A DNA stretch of 64,000 bases from Stagonosporopsis chrysanthemi (lineage: Eukaryota; Ascomycota; Dothideomycetes; Pleosporales; Didymellaceae), in assembly GCA_022560025.1 (NCBI GenBank), contig JAFISE010000089.1, positions 62,001 to 126,000 of the forward strand. Direction: 5' to 3'. Made by a program: the position numbers and the translations under genes. This document shows positions 11,228 to 22,330 of this stretch, in pieces; the first letter of the stretch is position 1, and each line of letters begins with the position of its first letter. The notes under the pieces were generated by a model, which worked only from the letters and a program-made list of their open reading frames with translations, was not told where the DNA came from and searched no databases.

Positions 11228-12194
11228 TGCATCGAAACTGCACAACTCTCGGTTGTTACGTTTTAGCTGCGTCCGGTATCTTATGGCCACGCCCACATCA
11301 CCAGATCTTACGACTACTGTCTCAGCACATCTCGCCGTGATATTCGCCGCATCTCCACCACTCTAGTCACTACACGCGGTTCCTAATTGGCTGGTGCGCG
11401 TTGAGGCTGGGTATGCGGACACCAGGAACGCGTGCCGTCTGTCAGTCAGCCGGAAGATAACCTCGACCATGGTATCGTACAGCGGGAACAGCCTTCCAAT
11501 CGCTATCTTCGCATCTTTCACGTTCACACATGCTGCGCGACTGCCCTATCGAACATCTGTGCACCTTCCCCATCTGTTGCAGACTAGCGTCGGCACGCGG
11601 ACCAATCCTTCGGCAGTCTGCTCACACGCCGAGCCACAGCCTCTGCTCTCATTCGACAATCGCAATTACAAAGTTGCGTGACCTGCCAATGGCGACATTA
11701 AGATTGCCGATCATTCAGGAGCGTTTGCTTGAGCAGGTGCTTCCTCCGATCCGAACAGCATCCTAGACCTATTCTTGGTTGTTCGAAACAATTACCTGCA
11801 TTAATACAGCTGCACAGATGCGATGGCTTCAATGCTTGTACCCTGCCACATGGCTTCTAACTCCAATCAAGTGACAGCCTTGTGGCCATGTGCGGTGCGT
11901 GCATGCACTTGCGTGCATACTGACAGCGGGCGCAACACCTAGACAGGAACAACTGATTACATAGTAGGCGTGGTGTGACCGAAAAGCTTCAGGCCTGGCT
12001 GCAAGCGACAACGGATCCGCAGATGTATAAGAACTGCGACGATTCTTGTGAAACGTGAAGAAGCAGCCAGCATTCCCACGACCTTTGGCCCCTCTTAAGT
12101 CGTGCTTGATTGCCAACCCACAACAGTGACGACGATCTTTCCGCGCACTCAGCACAACATTAGTCAAAGGCCGACTCTTTATCCCGACCTTAAG
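11228..12194. other. Intergenic, NLP promoter
   Basis: No gene supported. It contains the 3' flank of the phosphoesterase gene and the upstream region of the NLP gene, including a TATA-like element near 12025. Confidence 0.45.
12024..12031 (+). promoter_or_regulatory. Candidate TATA element of the NLP gene
   Basis: The sequence GTATAAGAAC lies about 165 bp upstream of the NLP start codon, with CT-rich DNA after it. Position and match fit a fungal TATA box, but there is no transcript evidence. Confidence 0.3.
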
Positions 12195-13009
12195 ATGCTC
12201 TTCAACTTACAATCGCTGGCTGTTCAGCTCCTAGCGGTGGCAACATGCGTCTCTGCTCTGCCCACCGTTCTCGAGAAGCGGGCTGTGATCAACCATGATG
12301 CAGTTGTTGGCTTTGCTCAGGCCGTTCCTTCTGGCACTGTTGGAACGCTGATGTTGAAATACAAGCCGTACCTCAAGGTCTTCAACGGATGCGTTCCGTT
12401 CCCTGCCGTCGACTCTGCAGGCAACACAGGGTAAGTCTGCTGATCGTCCTAACATGCTCGAGTGCTGAATCCAAACAGCGGTGGACTTGCAACCAGTGGT
12501 GATTCGAACGGTGGGTGCTCTGCATCTCCTGGCCAAGTGTACGCCCGCGCCGGAACTTACAACGGCAAATTCGGAATCATGTACAGCTGGTATATGCCTA
12601 AGGACTCCCCCTCCACTGGTCTCGGCCACCGTCACGACTGGGAGAATGTCGTCGTCTGGCTTTCCGCTCAGACCACTTCCGCCACGATCACTGGTGTAGC
12701 CATCTCTGCGCACGGCGACTACCAGAAGAACTCGTCTCCATCTCTCCAGGGTACCAGCCCGAAGATTGGCTACATCAGCTACTTCCCGGTCAACCACCAG
12801 TTGATTGCTACAAACGACCTCGGTGGCCAGCAGCCGCTGATTGCGTGGGATAGCTTGACTGCGGCGGCAAGAACTGCCATTGAGAACACTGTGAGTAGAT
12901 TCCACCCCCTGAGATATGTTAGTTGACTCTTTTGAAGGACTTCGGCTCTGCAACACCTAGCTTCAGGAACAGCAACTTCCAGAGCTACCTTGCGGATGCA
13001 TACTTTTGA
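12195..13009 (+). CDS. Secreted NPP1/NLP family protein (necrosis- and ethylene-inducing-like)
   Basis: Three exons: 12195-12430, 12479-12890 and 12938-13009. The introns are 48 and 47 bp (GTAAGT...CAG; GTGAGT...AAG), and the frame closes at TGA 13007-13009, giving 239 aa. A hydrophobic signal peptide (cleavage expected after about residue 21, ...VSA|LP) is followed by a Lys-Arg site near residues 27-28 that suggests Kex2-type propeptide processing. The central heptad GHRHDWE (about residues 128-134), which coordinates the metal needed for activity in characterised NLPs, is intact. Two cysteines (NGC and GGC) fit the two-cysteine type 1 class. Characterised members damage dicot plasma membranes, but many fungal homologues are non-cytolytic, so activity is not predictable here. 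Confidence 0.93.
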
Positions 13010-13909
13010 GCCAGCGATGTTGATTGAAGAACGCGCGCACGGCGTTGCATTCTCATAATCAGAAAAGGCTAGATAATGATGTTGTTACTCCGTCTTTTCC
13101 CGTTCATACATGCATATTGAGGTTCTTTGTCTCCACATTTAGGTTGCCTTGTTCAAGTCTTTGTCTAACAGCATGCCTATTGCGCCGAATTTTCATGTTT
13201 TGTGATTTCATGTATTCGTTTCTACTCGTACACTGTTTGATCGCAACAGCAAAATAAGGTGCTGCCTGCTTGCGCGCGAGTGTACTGATCGCAAGCAGCT
13301 TGCCACTAAACGGGACGTTTGACTGGACGGTACATCCACCTCCAGTGCTATAGAAGATGGGAATCTTGCCGTGCACGAACGCTCATGGGCGGGAGCTTGC
13401 AGGCCTGCCCGCGTATATACTTTCTCAAAGTAAGTCAACACATTATGGTACATAGCGAGGACGACGCTGACACGCAATAGAATACTTTCGTCGTTACCGA
13501 TACGATGGCGATCTTATCAATGTCGCCGTCGCCTCCCTGTCCAGCAGTGAGGGTGAATGCCTCCCTGATACGTCAGTGCTCGAGTCCTGTGGTGACTAAG
13601 GCCACAGGGCACAGCTTTCACACTCGTCCGGTCTACAATGAGTAGTACTTTCACCAAGCTATGCGCTGTGCGTGCACGGTGAACGCGGTCGTTATATTCA
13701 CTCCCAGCATTGAGCAGACAAGTGCCATATCCACCACAATCACTTCAACCCTTTCAACCGACTCGACCAACTTTACGCTGAACAGCAGAATTTCTTCTTC
13801 GTCACCCTTTGAAACTGTCTTTAAGCGGTCCTTTTTTGACCCCAGGTTTCTTTTTAGTTTACCTTTTCCATTCCTTCACAGAGTGTAATCGTTGACGTTG
13901 TGCATCACC
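13010..13909. other. Intergenic, G2 promoter
   Basis: No gene supported. The roughly 250 bp before G2 are pyrimidine-rich, as in many fungal promoters. Short frames lack motifs. Confidence 0.45.
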
Positions 13910-16321
13910 ATGGCCAACCAAGATTACTCGTCGTACCCACTTTACGATAACACAGCTGCCATTGCAGAAGCAGACGTGGCCAATGATGGCACAATATCCG
14001 CAGCGCAACCTCCACCTCAGCATCCCCCATTCCACCAGCAGTGGCCCAATGCCGCATTCTCCTGGGCACGCTTCGCTGCAAATGTTGGAATAGCGCAACA
14101 GCCGGTGCAAGTATTGATGCCGACTCCTGATGGCGTTGGGTTTCTTGTTTGGCTCCCACGACAAGAGGACTACTACTCTTGGTATGGCGAGGATAGAGAG
14201 ATCTTCTTGGGGGCTCTTGCAACAGTGGGGATAGATTTGGACTGGTGGAACCTCGAACGATACTTCGAGCAGGCTCAAGGTCAAGGAACGAGCATGTCAA
14301 AGCAAGAAGGGGTACAAAGCCAGGACGCTGCGCCCGCGCAGCTGGTGTCGACTCAGATCAACTCTTCAGATGGGTTGGATGATCTGTTCGGCGATGCGAG
14401 TATGGCCTTAGGGTCGATATTTGGAATGCCGGTAGTTGAAATGCCGCTCGGTGGGTCAGACCTGTCTAATGCCATTGAGGTGGAAGACGACAACACTCCA
14501 AATCACACTCAGAACACTTCCAACGTGTACAACGCGTTGCCCCAGGGCGAGACACCTGCTAAGGAAGCTGCTGACAAGTGGGGTGCTGCTCTGCAGTCTT
14601 CTCTTGACAACGCCGATCAAAATGGAGAAGACAGCATCCGAGGCGGAGATGTTGCGACGGATTCCCTCTCCAAGGCAGATGGCGAGAAGGACGATGGCGA
14701 CGGGACCGAGGGTATTCAAGGCACAGGAGTCGCGCAGCCCGCCAACGTTGGGCCACTGCAACCGTCGTCAGCGACGGACCATGTCACGCTGCAATTCCGT
14801 AGCGTCCAAGAGCTTTTGGACTTCAAGAACAAGCTTAGGGTCGCACAGCCTGTAGATCCAACAGTTCCAACAACCATGGCAGCAAAGCTGGCATGTGTGT
14901 TGCGCTTGAAGAAAGCCATGATGGACCCTACCTTCGCACGAGACAAGCGTGGTTCTTCGTACGACAAGCGATGGGCTAAGGCACCAGGCGAGTTGTACTA
15001 CGACGAGGGCGGCATCGAGCTCGTGGCACACGAGATCTACGACCGAACCGTGGAATTTGTTCGGTTCGGTCCTGGTGTCTTTGTCTGCTACGACAAGGAC
15101 CACAAGAAGAAGTACGAGACTTCTTTTAAGACTTTTACATTCCAACAGCGTATTGACCTGATAGTTGAGCTTTTGCTACGATCAAAAGATCGGGTCAATG
15201 GCCTGATGAAGCATCAGGGACTTGACGATGTGGTCGGTTTTCCGGAGAAGCTCAACGTTTCGTCTGACCGAAACCACAGCTTTAATGACAAGCGCGCCTT
15301 GGAACTGGCCATTGCCAAGGCCATTCGTGAGGCGGAACCCGGAACTGCGGTGAAGGATATCAAAGATGAGGTGCATCGGAAATGGGCTCAGAAGTCGAAG
15401 TTGGCCGCTCCGGGCGCGCAGACTGAGGCCGGCAACACTGCTGATGAGGCTGATACCACAGGAACTTCTACTCAGCAGCAGGATGGGGCAAGCGGGCCTT
15501 CGACTGCTGGTGACGATGGATCGGCTGGTCCACTGAAGCCTACTGCCTCTCAGGCTCAACCTTCCAAGCGCGGCAAAGGTAAAGCCGCGGCCACTCAACA
15601 GGGGGCTACGTCTGCGCTCTCTGACTCGCAGGCAACTCCAGCTGTAGCTCCTGGCATGCACCGTTCCACTCGGAATCAAGGGGCTGCTCCGTCAACAGGT
15701 GAAGCATCGACGCCTTCTCGCCGCAAGCGCTCACGACCCGCAGCGGTGGAATCGGCAGCGGGGTCGCCTTCTGAGCCAAAGCGCCAGAAGGTTGCGGCTA
15801 CGGCGCCTCAGTCAGCTGCTCCACAAGTCTCAACATCTGTGGTGCCTGAGTCACCACCATCAGACGACCATGATCTGTATGCACCCCCTTCACCACGGCG
15901 TCGTCCACTTCCCCAGCCGCATGCACAAGCTGATGATGCCCAAAACGCCACTCCGGATATCGAGCAAGAGCAGGCAACACCGGCCTCAACTCCTGCGCCT
16001 CCAGCTGCAGCTTCGGCCACTCCCTTTGCGGCCACTCCAGCGTCGGCCGCCTCCTCCGCGCCACGAGGCTGCAAGAGCGCAGCAGAGGATGAAGCTGAGG
16101 TACTGTCGTCGTCAAAGCGTGTCCTGACGGCTGATCCAACATCTGCCGCTCCAGCACCAGCCCCTCCGGCAGCGATCACTCCAGCAACAACCACACCCGC
16201 GACACCACGAGGCCGCAAGCGCTCTGCCGAGGACGAGGCAGAGCCTGCAACAGGCCCAAAACGTCGCCACGCCCGGGGGAAAAAGGCTTGGTGGGAGCTC
16301 ACCTCATCAGCAGGAGCCTGA
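13910..16321 (+). CDS. Array-family protein G2 (unknown function)
   Basis: Single-exon frame, 803 aa. The start is the ATG at 13910 in a strong context (CACCATGG). Not a recognised family. Residues about 45-105 form a module shared with G3 (GFLVWLPRQEDYY...GIDLDWW). Residues about 292-465 are the family domain: LQFRSV, RLKKAMMD, SYDKRW, YYDEGGIE, CYDKDHKKKY, FTFQQRIDL, RSKDRVNGLMKH and NHSFND. The rest is Ala/Pro/Ser/Thr-rich and disordered-looking. The last 210 residues carry three related basic motifs (RRKRSRP...PKRQK, RGCKSAAEDEAE...SKR, RGRKRSAEDEAE...PKRR), the middle one decayed. Probably nuclear. G3 is its closest relative in the window. Confidence 0.82.
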   Translation: MANQDYSSYPLYDNTAAIAEADVANDGTISAAQPPPQHPPFHQQWPNAAFSWARFAANVGIAQQPVQVLMPTPDGVGFLVWLPRQEDYYSWYGEDREIFLGALATVGIDLDWWNLERYFEQAQGQGTSMSKQEGVQSQDAAPAQLVSTQINSSDGLDDLFGDASMALGSIFGMPVVEMPLGGSDLSNAIEVEDDNTPNHTQNTSNVYNALPQGETPAKEAADKWGAALQSSLDNADQNGEDSIRGGDVATDSLSKADGEKDDGDGTEGIQGTGVAQPANVGPLQPSSATDHVTLQFRSVQELLDFKNKLRVAQPVDPTVPTTMAAKLACVLRLKKAMMDPTFARDKRGSSYDKRWAKAPGELYYDEGGIELVAHEIYDRTVEFVRFGPGVFVCYDKDHKKKYETSFKTFTFQQRIDLIVELLLRSKDRVNGLMKHQGLDDVVGFPEKLNVSSDRNHSFNDKRALELAIAKAIREAEPGTAVKDIKDEVHRKWAQKSKLAAPGAQTEAGNTADEADTTGTSTQQQDGASGPSTAGDDGSAGPLKPTASQAQPSKRGKGKAAATQQGATSALSDSQATPAVAPGMHRSTRNQGAAPSTGEASTPSRRKRSRPAAVESAAGSPSEPKRQKVAATAPQSAAPQVSTSVVPESPPSDDHDLYAPPSPRRRPLPQPHAQADDAQNATPDIEQEQATPASTPAPPAAASATPFAATPASAASSAPRGCKSAAEDEAEVLSSSKRVLTADPTSAAPAPAPPAAITPATTTPATPRGRKRSAEDEAEPATGPKRRHARGKKAWWELTSSAGA

Positions 16322-17793
16322 AGCGCCATCGCTATGTTTTTCTCTTGGAGTTTTGATATTCATTTGCTAAGTTTGGAGTATCAATCCCTTATCTTTCGAT
16401 CGATCTCAGCGAACGCCAGTCGATTAATCAGATAAATCGATTGGATATGATGTCGAGTAAAAGAATGGGATGGAGGAGGGTATGGTTTGGCGTTTCGCCT
16501 CTGGATTTCGCGAAACCTGAGCCGTTAGTTAGAGCAATGAATCAGGTATGACTACAAGAGACGGAGTGGCTGCAATGAAGCATGGAGTGGTGTTTTATTC
16601 CCTCGGGTTTGCAATGCTCATCTATATCTGGAATGATGTTGATTTGCTTGAACTGCTATATAGCGGTTTCTTCGTCGTCGTGGACATTAAAGACCGATTT
16701 TGAGACTCACTGAAACTATTCGTGCATCCCTTGGTTTTTGAAGTCATAACGCAAGGGACGTAATGTCTTCAGTTGCTTTCAGTACGGAGATCGTGGTGAA
16801 GAGAGTAGCGATGAGACTCGAGGCAATGTAGCTCACATGAATTTAGACGTGTGACTGTTAATACGTCTTGATGTCTGTTTGGCTAAAATCCATGTGTCCA
16901 AGGAACAAACGGTGTTTAGCAGCTCTTTACACTGGACCAAGATCCCGCTTGGCTCGATTCTTGTTCATGTCGACTTTTGTTCTCGGTCTTGACTTCGATG
17001 GACTCGGTCTTATGCTCCACAATGCCAACTGACTCGGCTGTCGGTGCTATGCGAATATCAATGGATCTTCCAAAATTGGCTCTGACTGGAGAAACGAATA
17101 TATTGGTTTCCAGGCTCTCGTGCCTCTAGCAAGCTGAAATCGCTACGTTTGAACGACAAGCGATTGATCACACTGTGGTGTCAGCCGCCTTACTTCCCTC
17201 TGGATCTGATTTGTGTATAGAGATTGTGTTGAAATATAAGGCCTGGTGACAAATCTTCACGCCCGTTTAAGACTTATCGTTTCATGAAAGTGTCTATTCA
17301 GGTATATACTATGATAATCTCTGGAGCTCATTGTCAGAAGGAACTGTTACACAACTTCATCTCTCCAGTCGTTCGAGCCGAGTTTTGCATTCATGTCTCC
17401 GTATATAGTTAACGTTAACAAGCGATACTGCCAGCGACAATGCGGCCAATCGCAGGGAGATCACGCTCTGTGCTTCCTCGAGAAGTACGTCGTCATGATG
17501 TTTCACTGCACAGCTTTTCACTAAATCGGAATTATGGGCGCAAGAAATACGCTAGTCGCTGCACGCGCTGTCTGTAGACGGTGAAGTATATCAACACTTA
17601 CGGCTTCTAACCGACTCCACCACCAGCGCAAACGCATCCAGCCGATTCAACCACTACGTTCCCAACTCAACACACCAGACACTATTTCGTCGAAACATCA
17701 AGTTGTTGCCAAATCTGTACACCGCGGGTCACTTTTCCGCTTTACTCTATCGTTCCGATATCGTGCACCAATATAGCACATCCTTCTGCGAAC
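16322..17793. other. Intergenic between G2 and G3, 1.5 kb
   Basis: No open frame with family similarity or other motif. It separates two tandem, same-strand paralogues. I see no intact repeat or transposon ends in it. Confidence 0.45.
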
Positions 17794-20640
17794 ATGGTTT
17801 CTGGCACCACCCCTGATTCTTCTTCTCGCGAACAGCTCCGCGCTCAGTACCAGTCAAGCCGTGTCTTCTTGAAGGACACGTTCGCAGCGCGATCCAGGCC
17901 CGCGAGCCCGGAGCCCCAAACGGGATCTCCTCTCCACGGCTCATCAAAGGTGATATATTACGTGTGCCTTTTATTGGTTGAAACTCATACTGACTATAGT
18001 GTATAGGAATCTAATGGGCGGGCAACTTCAGACGCTGAGGTGGACTCTCAGTCCGCTGGCTCAACTCCAGATTTGTCCTTACTGGTTGGATACATGACCG
18101 AGCAATTTCCTCTTGTCTCAGAGTATGGAGGCTTTGCTCCGGCTCAGCAACTTGGATTCGAGCAATACGCTCAGGCTGTCGCGTCGGAACATAACCGCGA
18201 TGTTGGTATCACCAACAACACCACGACGGTGCAGAGCCCCAGCAATGCGGCCACAGAAGGACTCGAAGAGTCGGAGATCTTCGATCTCGGCGATTACGAC
18301 TTTGGCGAAGTTGATTTGACGACGCACATTACGTCTGAAGATCTCGAGGCACTGGCAAACACCCCGATCGAAGAGTTGTTAAGCGATAGTGCCAACGTCA
18401 ACTCTGCCGGCAGCGACGATGTTCCCGCCACTGGAGGGACACCGGAAAGTGTTGGGCACGAACAGATAGTGGTGTCGACACAACCACCTCGACCCATGCG
18501 GCTCCTGACAGAGGCCTTTGTTCCAACGCACCAATTTCGTGAGGGATCCCAACTTGGGTCTTCACAGTCAGAAGTTAAACCCAATTCTGATAGGACCGTC
18601 ACATTTCCTACGATTAGCTCATCGTTGCATCAGCGCGAGAAAGACCGGACCGATGCCCATGTGCAGTCAAAGCCCTTTTATCAACGCTTCCGCAACGCTG
18701 ATCCAATCTCCTGGCCGCAGATGGCCGCGATGCAAGGACTCTGCCCACCCCCGGATCAACACAGCATCGAACATTCTGGGAGGAGAATTGTTTACTGGCT
18801 CCCTTATCAGGTTGACTTTGACTCACGGGAGCGGAAGGATGCAGAGGTCTTCAAGTTTCGTCTTTCGCAACTCGACATTCCGGTAGACTGGAAACAACTT
18901 CCGGCGTACCCTACAGCTCCCCAACAATCACGACCTACAGGCCACTTCCTGAATACGCAAAATCCAATGCTTGTTCGACAAGGCGTTTTGGACCAACCGA
19001 CGTCCTCTCAGACGCCTTTTAAACAGACACACGCGCTGCCAACAGTGCAGCCCCAGGCCAATTTTCCGGGACTTTTGCTCGACCCAGGTCCAGCAGCAGG
19101 GGATATTTCACGAGGCTACCAGAATCGGGTGGCAGTTCCAGCCGCTCCGCCAGCAATCGCGAAGCCCAAAGTCTCAAGTCAAACCGATGCCATCGAAACC
19201 CAGCAAACCTCCGTCATCAGTAGTGGAGCAGCGGAAGGATCGAAGAGTGTTGTGGGAGTTTCAACCCACGACCAGGTTTCGGGCCGGCTTGAGCCATCCA
19301 GCGCAGTCAGCTTCGTGAATTTGCAATTTGATACTAGAGATAAGTATCATCAGTACAAGAAGTCATGCAAGGAGTCAAGACCGCACGATCCCACGCTTCC
19401 GACCACTTGGGCCGAGAGGATGCCCCATGTCCTTCGCCTTAAAAAGGCGATGATCGACACAAGCAAGTCGGAAGATTCAAGAGGAGTATCATTCAACAAG
19501 CGTTGGTCGAAGGGTTCGACAAAGCTGTTTTACGAAGATGAGGGCATTGAGGATATTTGCTGGGAAATCGTCCTTAAGGCCATCGACCTCCACAAGTACG
19601 GAGTCGGTGTCCTTGGTTGTCACGATCCAGAGCACGTCAAAAAGTACAGATCTGCTCTGGAGTTGACATTCCAAGAACGCATGGACAAGATGGTGGAGTA
19701 CGCCATGAAGTCGAAAGCTCGTGTCGATACGCTCATGAAGCACGACACTCTTGACACCTTTGTCGCCATCCCACACAAGCTGATCACAACCTCGAAATCT
19801 AATCAGACCTTCAACAACATGCGTCTGGAAGATATCAAGGCTGGGAGGATGGTTCGTCAAGCCGGTCGCGGTGCCACAGCTGCTCCTGATAGTGTCAACG
19901 CAGACGTTGCCACTGGGTCAAGCATCGACCCTACCGTCAGTGGAAATAACGGAGGTCCTGTCAGCGCTGCTGACGCTACACACACTTCCTCTGGTCAGCA
20001 AGTAACCTCTGCCCGTGGTCAGAGCACAAGCAAATCTCAGCCGACCGCGGGTACAATGCATATGGCGAGTGAGCAGACTATATCCACTATCGCACAAACC
20101 GCAGCGGATTCTTCTTCTTCCAGTCCGACCCAAACTCACACAGGAGCCAACGCAAGATCAGCTCAATGGAGCTCGTCGTCGACTGTGGAACAGTCATTTG
20201 CAGGCTCACCGAAGACTCGGACACAATTGGTGTCTCCACAACGTGGACAGCCAGGTACCGTTGCTTCCAGGTCGACCTCCAGTCAGTCTGAGAAGTCGAA
20301 AGGCAAACGACGTGCCGATGACGAACTCGAGCCTGACGTTAAAAAGCGGCAGAGGTCTACTGTCATTCAGCAACATCGTGAAATTGTTGGGCAGAGTTCT
20401 CAAACCCCTCGTACGGTGACTGATGACGAATTTGTCCAGTGCAAGCCGTCTCCGAGCTCGGCGTCACAGAATCAGCCAGTCAGGAATGCCGAACCGGCAG
20501 CTACTTCGACCGCCAGCACTGCCAAGCCATCGCGCTCTCCCAAGCGTAAGCGATCCGAGGACGACGGGTCAGAGGCTTCATCTAAGGCGAAGCGTCTTCA
20601 GACTCGTGGAACCCAGCTTTTGCCGCCTCGAGCGCCTTGA
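17794..20640 (+). CDS. Array-family protein G3 (unknown function)
   Basis: Two exons: 17794-17949 and 18007-20640. The 57-bp intron (GTGATA...CTGAC...TATAG) joins in phase 0 (SSK-ESNG), giving 929 aa. ATG at 17794. The N-terminal 300 residues are acidic and low complexity. A segment at about residues 285-340 matches G2 (RRIVYWLPYQVDF...DIPVDW). The family domain covers about residues 491-662: LQFDTRDKYH, RLKKAMID, SFNKRW, FYEDEGIEDICWEI, HDPEHVKKY, LTFQERMDKM, KSKARVDTLMKH and NQTFNN. A Ser/Thr-rich tail ends in two bipartite basic motifs (KGKRRADDELEPDVKKRQR and PKRKRSEDDG...KAKR). Function unknown; nuclear location inferred. Confidence 0.82.
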
Positions 20641-20800
20641 GTCCTCGATGGCAGATTATAAGGCTGAAAGAACGATAGTCAGATCGTACGACCTTCTGGC
20701 ATTGCCGGCGAGGCTAATGATCACTACACCTCCGGTTCTATGAAATTTTGTTGGATCTGTTTGATGCACAGACACTATCACATCATCACAACATCACCAG

Positions 20801-21187
20801 ATGTTGGAAGTTTGGTCTCATCGGGCGCTTTTTATGATGGAATACCCAACTCATGGTTCAGATCAACAGATCGAGGAGGTGCAAGCTAGCGTCGTCGAAA
20901 GAGCTGTGAGACACGGGAACGTTAGTGATGAAGCGGTCAAAATATTGGACGAAGAGATCGATTGTGGATCCAGCAACCGACTTGACCTCGGGTCCAATAA
21001 TGATGGCACCGCCCAACAAATTGATCATCAATTAAGCTCTGGATGTATCATCAACTCCTCCAAGTCCCAATGCGTAGTCAGGATCACGACTACTACCAAA
21101 CGACGCGCCGCCGAAGCAGGGCTTGATGACGACAATGCTCAGGAGAAGCGCGTAGGCAAAGTGGGTCGTCGAACCATTGCCCCATAG
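20801..21187 (+). pseudogene. Possible C-terminal fragment of an array-family gene
   Basis: A 128-codon open frame shortly after G3. Its end (KRRAAEAGLDDDNAQEKR then GRR) has the spacing and acidic-linker composition of the basic motifs that end G2, G3 and G5, but the conserved domain is absent. It could be a truncated tandem copy or a small independent gene. Similarity is limited to the short motif. Confidence 0.3.
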
Positions 21188-22330
21188 TGTGACTGTCGCC
21201 CTACGAAGTGATAACCTTGTTGATTGAGGATGATTTTGGATACTTGTGGTGGCTCCCCCTCCAAAGACATTGATCTGAAGCGTTTCCTTGTTGCGTTTTG
21301 CGGTTTGCATTCAGCATTTTGAAAAGCGTAGGTGTAATTACCCTGTATTAGATATCGATGCTACAACCTTGCTTGTTATTCCAGTCTTATGTCTCGAGAT
21401 CAGTCTTTGATTATCCCTACTGAAGCGAAGTTCAGGCACCTTCCCAACATGTACTGCAAGGTGGTCCGAGTGGTTGCAGTGTCTCGATGATCACGGAGCT
21501 GTTTTTTTCCACCATGAGTTCCATAAACCATCTCATATGCACTATTATGCCCATTATCTTTCAGGCGGTCAGAACAGTCGTTCAATGGGAGAAGGAGTGT
21601 AATAACGCGATGGATAAATTTGATCCTTACACCATCTACATATTCTTTGTCTTCGTCTTTGATTCACCTTCGGCTTCCTTCATGCTCTCTTTTATGACTG
21701 TTCAGTTGCGCCTGTGACTTGGAATGTGACCGAACTGAAGGCTTTGCTCCGTGTCCGATGACGTTGAGCAAGCAGAGCACTTTGAAAGTATTAAATAAGC
21801 GCAACAAGAACACTTGTGACCTGCTTCATAGATCATCATGACTGCTTCGAAGCTTTACCAGCTATATATAACCAACAAGAAGAGGTTTCTGAAAACCGAT
21901 GAATTGGTACGCTCGGTGTCACTGTCAGTGTGCACGGTCCAATCGGCACTGTTCATCCACAATACGCTGCGATAACAATGCTCCCAATATCAGGAGGCTA
22001 TCTACTTTGTGTCGACGCGATAAGGCTGTCAGGGACGTTGCTTTGACGCAGTGTCCACCGCGTTGCGCACGTGACGCCAACCTGCACCACGACCGACCCA
22101 TTTCGAACTAGTCCAGCCTATTTGCGCGAGCCAGAGCGTCCGTGCACAAGCTTCCGAGCGTTCTTTGGCTCCCGCAACGAGAACATTGTGAGTGTATACC
22201 GCAAACCTGGCATATCTACCCTCTAGACCAACTCTCAACTCGATTGCAACCCGAACCACCACCAGAACAGCAACATTGTTCTTGCTCACCTATCATTCAA
22301 CTCCCACAAAACTATACACAATCTCTCGCC
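21188..22330. other. Intergenic, G4 promoter region
   Basis: No gene supported. It contains a TATATATA tract at 21863-21870. The last 100 bp before G4 are C/A-rich (repeated ACAA and CCACC), similar in composition to the leader of G6. Confidence 0.4.
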
